NCBI RefSeq assembly: GCF_011397635.1
Contig: NC_064760.1
Location: 27,192,856-27,256,855, forward strand
DNA: 64,000 nt
Direction: 5' to 3'
From: Epinephelus fuscoguttatus
Lineage: Eukaryota > Chordata > Actinopteri > Perciformes > Serranidae
The notes beneath the pieces are model-generated. The model searched no databases, was not told where the DNA came from, and was given only the letters and a program-made list of their open reading frames with translations. Every line of letters starts with the position of its first letter. Positions within the stretch are counted from its first letter, which is position 1. Position numbers and translations under genes: made by a program. Positions 54,190-64,000 of this stretch are shown here, in pieces.

Positions 54190-54242
54190 AAAAAGGAAGG
54201 ACACCGGAACTTTATCAGGGAACACTGTAGAGAAGCAGCACG
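54190..54242 (+). other. uqcrq: Probable non-coding exon 1 of uqcrq
   Basis: AAGCAGCACG|GTGAGCTTC gives a donor at 54243. It would splice to the acceptor TTTCAG at 55271, seven bases before the ATG. The 5' limit is not visible. Confidence 0.45.
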
Positions 54243-55278
54243 GTGAGCTTCAATGTCACGGTTTTAACGGTGTAGTTTTGCTTCCTTTAGCTTTTATCAC
54301 CAAATTATTTGTAATATATCTACTTTATAGTAGTAAGTGTGACACAGTTTAGCCCTTTATCGTTTAAACGACCACGTTATCGTGCCGGTTGAGGAAGACG
54401 TTCAAGGACCTTAGCAGCATTTAGCTAACACGGCTAACCGACCTGTGCTCCATAAATGTAGCTTAGGGTTGTTGTGTGGTTTCGCAATCATGTATCTAAA
54501 GTTAGATAATCTGGCACCTGAATCGGGTTTTTTGCGTGACAGTTAATGCATGGAAGCAGGATTAAACAACGTTATTACGCTTTTAGTAACGTTACACACA
54601 GAGTCTTATGTCACTGCAACATCGTAATGACTGAGGGGGGTTGTTGATATTAACTGTTAACTGCCATTGACTACGTCTGTAAAACAAGACATCGAGTAAT
54701 ACTACAATATCGATATTTTGGTGATATTGTAAGGTTTACTACTGATGCTCTTAGAAAGTAATTTGGCTAGTAGGACACATACTCTTATGAAAACATAATA
54801 TCCAGCAAGCCATGCACAGAGACGCACAGCCTGCCTTTTAAGATCCTAGTTAAAAATTAATGTAAAAAAAAAAAAATAACGCTTAGTGCCCATGGTAGAT
54901 TTATTTTCTCATGCTTTTATTGCTAGATTGTGACCATAGAAATACAAACCAATGATTATGACAGATGCTTGTTAGTTCTGTACATAAACAGACAGCCCAA
55001 ACAGTAAACATTTTTTGTTTACTTGCCCTAATAGGTCAGCTGGGGGAAAAAAGGGAGTTGTATTACATAGTCACACTAAAATCACAGTATGGATGTATTT
55101 CTTTTTACTAGATACATTAAAAAGAGTGTTGCCCTGAGCTGTATGAGTGTCTCAATAAATGCTTCAACTATTTGGACTATTTGCATACTGTGCAACTCAT
55201 GAAAACGTATTTTCTGCTAGAGGCTGCCTGTTAATTTACCGTATGTAAATGGTTTGTTGTTGTTGTTTCAGATCAAAC

Positions 55279-57812
55279 ATGGGCCGCCACTTTGGAGACT
55301 TGGCCAAGGTCAGGCATATAATCACATACAGCCTGTCCCCCTTTGAGCAGAGGGCTTTCCCCAACTACTTCTCCAAGGGAATCCCCAATGTGTGGAGACG
55401 GTTCACAGCCTCTTTCTTCAAAGTTGCCCCCCGTAAGTTTTTAAATTTCTATTCTGTATATCAGTATTACACATTCAGAGCCAGTACCAATAATATCCTT
55501 GCATTATATGTTTATTATCATTTACACTGCCTTATGGTGTTACAAGAAATAAACTGAGAGAAACTAAATGTTATTATAAAAATTGTAATAGAATAACGAC
55601 ATAGAAAGTAAAAATATACAATGAGAAATATAGGTTCAAATAATTGGCAAGAGCTTTGCACAACATTTTGTCAGCCTGTATGAAAACCTTTTAATTTTTG
55701 ATTGAGCTGGTTCACAATGCTACAATTATTTTAACTTGATGTATTTTATCAGAAGTTACAATTTTATCTCTGTTCAAATGTTTTACAGCTAAAGTAGTGC
55801 TGTATACATAGAATAGCAGAGGTATTTTTGTTTTCAAGTAGGAGAGGATGATGTGGACAATACCCTGTATCACTTAATATTAAATTGTACTTTGTGATAA
55901 TGACACATCAATATTATATATTAATCACATTTATACAGAAATCATATAACGTCTAGGTTCATCATTAGAAGTGCTTGGGTGTTGAGTTGGGCTGGTGCCC
56001 AGTCATATGATACTCCTATTACCTGCTTTGACCCCAGCTTCTGTTGTAGTCTCAAGGATGAGTCATAGTGATCAGCAAAAAGAGCTGACAGATTTTTGAC
56101 ACAGCAATGCTTAAAGCATCAAATGACAAGTGCATACCCCAAGGTGCTGGCAGCATATGTCTTTCCTGCACCTTTTGTTAGCATACTTTTGCAGTTAGGT
56201 TCAAATCAAGATTTTTAATAATTCAGTAATATTGTACTTAATAACATAAAATTATTTCTTGTTTTTTGCCTCTGTGCCAGCAACAGCTGTGGCCAGAGGC
56301 AGCAAGGGCCCCATGAAATCCATTTTTTCCAGAAGCCATTTTATTTATTTTCCCCTCAGATTTAGTTTTTTCCATTTTAATTTTCCAGAACTCGTGTTTT
56401 ACATTTTTTTTTATCATCAGAATGAGTGTCTTATCATGTGGTGGATGAGTTCACTTTCAGTGGTTCAACATGGAAATATTCAAAATTTAGTGAAAATGAT
56501 GTAACACATCATTGGACATTTTTTAAATCAAAGAAGTGCTTCAAGACAGTTACAAAACAAAACAATCAGTCCCTTTGCTTCACATTGCTCTGCTCTTAAT
56601 TTAGCCATAAGTATATATGTATTTTGTATGTACACTATATTAACACCTTATTTTGAAAAGCAGATGTCTCATTTGTATCCTGGGCCAATGAATTACAGGT
56701 CAGAGTAGGGGAGCACTCCAACTTTTGCAGAAATTGGTTTGACCACAGAGATGTGAGTGATGGCTAGCTTGAAGCAGAAATATCAGACGCTGCCTCTGGA
56801 CCACCCGAGAAGCACAGGAGGACAGGATTTCACCTAGCTTGGCTGGCCAAGAAAAAGACTGTAGTCAAGCTAACCGTCACTCACATCGCTGTGATCAAAC
56901 CAGCTGACACTAAAGTTGAAGACAGACACAGGCAGAGCAAAGTTTCAGCAGCAGCTGACTTGATGTTCCTCGTTGCTGGCGGCCCTGCTATTGTGTGTGG
57001 AGTAATTGAGCCGCACCCTGGTGAAGCACCTAGACAGTGACACAGAAGCAGCAAGCCCATAAATAACACCAAATCATGGCAGTTCAGCTTTTTGTTTGTT
57101 TTTTCGGCTTTGGGCTGTGCAAAAAATAAAGCTCATATAGTTTTAGGGATACATTTAATTTTTTTGTTATTATTACATTCTGTGATCCCATCCCTGTTTC
57201 CTGCATCACAGAAATCATAGGGCCCTTTATGTTTCTGGTTGTTTGTCCATCTGTCCATCCCATTCTCATGAAAGCAATATTTCAGGAATGCCTTGAGGGG
57301 GTTTCTTCACATTTGGTACCTATGTCCCCTTGGACCCAAGGATGGACTGATTAGAATTTTGTGGTCAAAGGTCACTGTGACCTCACAAAACATGTTTTTG
57401 CCATAACTTAAGAATTCATACGTAATTATGACCAAACTTCACACAAATGTCTCGTATCCAAAGGATCAACGGTCATCTTCAATTTAGGACATCATGTTCT
57501 GCAAAAACATTTTTCTGGCCGTTACTTAACGTCATTACTCAGGAACCAATTTAGAGAAGTGGTTAGGATTTTTTTTCATGATTTCATAATGATATTTTTT
57601 TTTTTAAAAATTTAGGATTTTACTCCTGGCCTTTATTCCACAGCAAGTTGTGGCTGCATACAGTGAAACAGAGTGATGGTCCTGGTGCTGATTTGTTTTC
57701 TAATCTTGCTTTTGCAGCAATGACCCTCATGTACCTGACATACACCTGGGGCAACAGCGTCCATGAGCAGGGCAAAAGGAAGAATCTTGCTGACTTTGAG
57801 AATGAAGAGTAA
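55279..57812 (+). CDS. uqcrq: Cytochrome b-c1 complex subunit 8 (ubiquinone-binding protein QP-C)
   Basis: Small subunit of mitochondrial respiratory complex III in the inner membrane, next to cytochrome b. Coding exons 55279-55432 and 57718-57812 join within a Pro codon to 82 residues, equal to human [26 protein letters not shown] and FEQRAF...[10 protein letters not shown] are clear family signatures. The single membrane helix spans the exon junction and is followed by [16 protein letters not shown] poly(A) signal AATAAA lies at 57874-57879. The 2.3-kb intron contains a dispersed repeat with nuclear-receptor motifs. The neighbours gdf9 and hspa4 agree with vertebrate synteny. Confidence 0.96.
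57235..57600 (+). repeat. Dispersed teleost repeat with nuclear-receptor motifs
   Basis: Contains CATCTGTCCATCCCATTCTC, GCCTTGAGGGGGTTTCTTCA and GCCATAACTTAAGAATTCAT, words I recognise as a very abundant fish repeat of uncertain class. It lies in uqcrq intron 2 and carries a perfect AGGTCAnnnTGACCT palindrome overlapping a DR1. Confidence 0.6.
57369..57383. promoter_or_regulatory. Perfect oestrogen-response-type palindrome overlapping a DR1
   Basis: AGGTCACTGTGACCT is an exact AGGTCAnnnTGACCT element. It shares its left half with TGGTCAAAGGTCA (57362-57374), a direct repeat with 1-bp spacing of the kind bound by RXR heterodimers, HNF4 or COUP-TF. Function is not shown; it is part of a dispersed repeat. 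Confidence 0.55.
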
Positions 57813-57873
57813 ATTCCTGCCACCTTTCTGAAAGCTGCCCTCTGTTATTGTTTCCAACTCTGTATGTTTCACC

Positions 57874-57879
57874 AATAAA
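57874..57879 (+). terminator. Poly(A) signal of uqcrq
   Basis: AATAAA 62 bp after the stop codon. Confidence 0.8.
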
Positions 57880-58309
57880 GACAAAAGATATTTATGTGAA
57901 GTAAGTCTGGAGTGATTTAATTCAGCCAACAATTTTAATGTGGATGTCTACTTAATAGCATAGTTACAGTGTAAGTTTAATTAGTTATAGCGTTAAGTTA
58001 TGGTTTTAAAAAAGAAAGTCAACCAGCGTCACTGATGTGAAGCAGTTTTGTGAGGAGGAGTTGGCCAATTCCCACCAGGCCAATGTGTGGGACTCATCAG
58101 CAGTTACAGAAAACGTTTGGTTGAAGATATTTCTGCTCAGGGGGTCACACCAGGCTCTGAAAGTGCAGTGTGAACTACACATAATTTTCCAAAGATACAA
58201 AAATAATGTTGCAGCACTGTCAACATTGTGCAACATTACCTTTTTTGTCCACTAGCCAAATGGCTCATCATTATTCAAATTGGGTATTGAGTAGCAGGTG
58301 GCACCATGC

Positions 58310-58435
58310 GGTGTACCCTCAGCCACTAGTGTGTGAATGTGATTTGGTGAGTGTGATATGTAGGGTAAAAAATGCTTTAAATGGTTGGAAGAACAGAGAA
58401 GTGCTATACAAGTGCAGTCCGTTCACTTTACAGAT
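58310..58435 (-). repeat. Dispersed repeat fragment, same family as 16400-16617
   Basis: GTGTGAATGTGATTTGGTGA and GCTATACAAGTGCAGTCC match the other end of the family seen in nudcd2 intron 3, in the opposite orientation. Confidence 0.5.
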
Positions 58436-58739
58436 TACTATTGTTTTTTGGGGTTTTTTTGGCTGGTGAGTGAAGCAAGTCTACTGGGCTGCATTTGGCC
58501 AGTGGATGGTGCTAAGTTTGTATCTTAGGCACTGTACGTACAGTAGTAGATGGGGCTCATATGTGGAGGTAGACCACACGTGGATGGATTACTGCAGGCC
58601 TTTCGGACACAGGCCCGAAATGTTAGGGCCCACCTGAGACACAGAGAAACTCAAAAAGATTGCAAAAGAAGCAAAACAATCACAAAGAGACACAAAATGA
58701 CCAATAAGAGATTGAATGCCTTTACAGTAAGACTCCTGA

Positions 58740-59335
58740 CATGTTCCACCCACTCAAACACCGTTGCAGACCCCCCCTCATGGCAACAGTACTTCCCAAT
58801 GGCAGTGGCCCCCCAGCAGAAAAAAAGCACCATGCCACACTACAAAAACTGTTTAGAAAGGGCCTGTGGAGCGTGACAAAAAGCTCAAGGTGTCGACCTG
58901 GCTTCTAAATTTCCCAGGTCCCAATCTGCTCAAGGATTGTTGAGATGTGCCAGAACCCCAGATGTACCCCTAATCCAAGATAGGGCCTCCTTAGATCGGA
59001 CTTGGCTCTGACCTGTCGAGGCATGGACACAGGATCTCTGGGAGTGTCCTGTGGTGTCTGGCACCAGGGAACTGGTGGCAGATCCCTTTAGTCCAGTGGG
59101 TTTTGAGGTGGGTTAATGGCATGTGCCACAGATGCTCAATCAGATTGGGATCTGGGGAATTTGGAGGCCAGGTTGACACTTTGAAGTCTTTGTCACATTC
59201 CTTGGGCCACTCCTTAGTGATGTTTGCAGTGTGGCATGGTGCATTATCCTGCTGGGGGGCCACTGCCTTTGGGGAGTACTGTTGCCATGAGGGGGGGTAC
59301 ATGTTCTGCAATGGTGTCTGAGTGGGTGGAACATG
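58740..59335. repeat. Large inverted repeat of Tc1-like fragments
   Basis: The arm 58740-58951 (+) and the arm 59118-59335 (-) are imperfect reverse complements with a loop of about 166 bp. The minus-strand arm translates to [16 protein letters not shown] and [17 protein letters not shown], the second Asp and the Glu motif of a Tc1-type DDE transposase. The plus arm carries the same segment in more decayed form. The loop continues the minus-strand copy (ATGCCTCGACAGGTCAGAGC). Confidence 0.75.
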
Positions 59336-59480
59336 CCAGGTGGTATCCACATGAATGCCAGAACTAAAGGTTTCCCAGCAGAACAATGCGTTGGAACAAA
59401 ATAACCAAAGTTATTCATTTCATCTGTCAGTGGTTTAAATGTTTTGGCTGGTCGGTGTGTATAAAATATAAGGGGGAAAA
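58960..59480 (-). pseudogene. Tc1-like transposase 3' half, degraded
   Basis: Includes the DNAPCH and NSPDxNLIEHLW motifs. On its other side the plus-strand end GTTTTGGCTGGTCGGTGTGT (about 59440) resembles the outer terminus of this widespread fish family. The N-terminal DNA-binding part is not recognisable. Confidence 0.65.
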
Positions 59481-60343
59481 CAACCACAGAGACACATAAA
59501 AAACTACTACTAAAGCCTAGTTCACAATACACGATTTTCACCCGGATTTTGACACCGCAGAGGAGAGAGCCACCTTGGGTCGGAGGTGAGTCGGCAGATT
59601 GTCTGCCATGACGAATGTGTGAACAAGCCTACGAGCAAGTTGCCCCCTCTTCTGCGACTGGGACTGGATATCTGGCATGCTAGAAAACTGGAGAAGTCTG
59701 ACACGACTGACAAAGAGCATCCTGTCAGACATCCATATTGTCAAGTAAAGTTTAGCGCCGGGGAACTTCATAATTTCCTGTTTTTTCATGCTTGACAAAA
59801 CGTAGTTTGATGATGTCACCACATTATCTGGGGCTCTGTCAGCGAGGGCTCGGTGGAGAAATCCTGTGGTGTGCACACACAGGTTGTAACGCAGTTGGTG
59901 AGACTCCTGATGACAGATACACATGTCGCCAAGTATGAACATGCAAAAGATTACGATAGTCTCCGAGGCTCAAGACTGGTCGGCCAGTCGTGTAATGTGA
60001 ACTCAACAACTACTAACAACAACAACTTTAACAGCTACAAAATCTGTGTCTTGCTCCTATGGAAGAGAGGGGGTGGGGGCCTTTTGCATATCTGTGCCCA
60101 GGAGCACATTGTCTCATAATCCGCCCATGAAGCCACAGCATGTCGATCAGACACTGGATTACCAGGTGACCCACTACAGGTTTATATCATTATAACATAT
60201 ATAATATTGTATCATACTGTGGGAAAGAAATGGACATAGCAGCTTCATGTGTACATTTACATATTTAAACCCGCTGCTGTAATACCTCCGTTTGCCTCTA
60301 GGGGCGCATGATAACAGCGTCTCGTGCTCCGCAGTCGGATGCT

Positions 60344-60348
60344 ATTGG
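60344..60348 (-). promoter_or_regulatory. Inverted CCAAT box of hspa4
   Basis: ATTGG (CCAAT on the minus strand), 217 bp upstream of the hspa4 start and 12 bp before the heat-shock element. Confidence 0.5.
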
Positions 60349-60360
60349 TCGCGCGGACAG

Positions 60361-60375
60361 AGAAAATTCCTGAAC
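60361..60375 (+). promoter_or_regulatory. Perfect three-unit heat-shock element upstream of hspa4
   Basis: AGAAAATTCCTGAAC reads aGAAa-aTTCc-tGAAc, the canonical nGAAn-nTTCn-nGAAn trimer bound by HSF. It lies about 190 bp before the start codon, beside an inverted CCAAT box. Confidence 0.7.
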
Positions 60376-60555
60376 GCTCTCACGCATCAGCCGGCGCACC
60401 GCATGCTGCTACCCAGCTTCATGGAACAAGAACAAGGGTGTATCACCGTCCGCTGACTGAGACCCACTGTAGCTGCTGCTGTCACTTTTAGCACTGAGCT
60501 GTCTCTCTGTTCTTCCTCGTCATTTCTGTACTCTAACGTTGCACTGATCAGTTAG

Positions 60556-64000
<3,445 letters not shown>

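Larger units (their letters stand above)
57900..60340. other. uqcrq-hspa4 intergenic region
   Basis: No gene was recognised. In human LEAP2, AFF4 and ZCCHC10 lie between UQCRQ and HSPA4; none is visible here. It contains a repeat fragment at about 58310-58435 and an inverted pair of Tc1-like fragments. Confidence 0.5.

Noticed and set aside
58550-58876. 108-codon plus-strand frame
   Set aside because: It covers an arm of the Tc1-like inverted repeat and is a by-product of transposase remnants.

Overview
The window reads as nuclear DNA from a bony (probably spiny-rayed) fish. It has multi-exon vertebrate genes with GT-AG introns, many AC/GT microsatellites, and families of DNA transposons, MITEs and short interspersed repeats typical of teleosts. 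Seven protein-coding genes are recognised from their exon-by-exon translations. Orthology rests on remembered family sequences; no database search was run.

Layout. 1-4040: no gene, with microsatellites and repeat fragments. 4043-5665: a young, nearly intact Tc1-like transposon. 6948-13512 (-): a GABA-A receptor alpha subunit of the alpha6 (alpha4/6) type. It is head-to-head with nudcd2 (+, 14142-17170), which is tail-to-tail with ccng1 (-, 18478-20207, with a 5' UTR exon near 21766). The last two appear to share an overlapping two-way poly(A) signal. 22.6-27.0 kb is the probable long 3' region of septin8, whose coding exons lie at 27025-37346 (-). Then come single-exon sowaha (+, 39743-41116), a repeat-rich 6 kb gap, gdf9 (+, 47424-52063), uqcrq (+, 55279-57812) and the first five exons of hspa4 (+, 60565 to the window edge).

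The genes form two ancestral linkage groups that both lie on human 5q: gabra6/ccng1/nudcd2 (5q34) and septin8/sowaha/gdf9/uqcrq/hspa4 (5q31). They are joined at about 22 kb. Genes found between these loci in human (shroom1, leap2, aff4, zcchc10) are not seen. The products have no single shared pathway: inhibitory neurotransmission, NudC co-chaperone, p53-responsive cyclin, septin filaments, an ankyrin-repeat protein, an oocyte TGF-beta factor, respiratory complex III and an Hsp110-type chaperone.

Mobile DNA explains most of the non-coding structure. There are two Tc1 elements, an inverted pair of Tc1-like fragments, a hAT remnant with an exact 8-bp target duplication, three hAT-type MITEs with 8-bp duplications (some degenerate), and several elements flanked by TTAA. 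No endogenous retrovirus, CRISPR array or RNA gene was recognised. The most interesting regulatory signals are a perfect heat-shock element upstream of hspa4, a perfect oestrogen-response palindrome inside a repeat in uqcrq, a p53-like site in ccng1 intron 1, and a stop codon in septin8 that overlaps a consensus splice donor.
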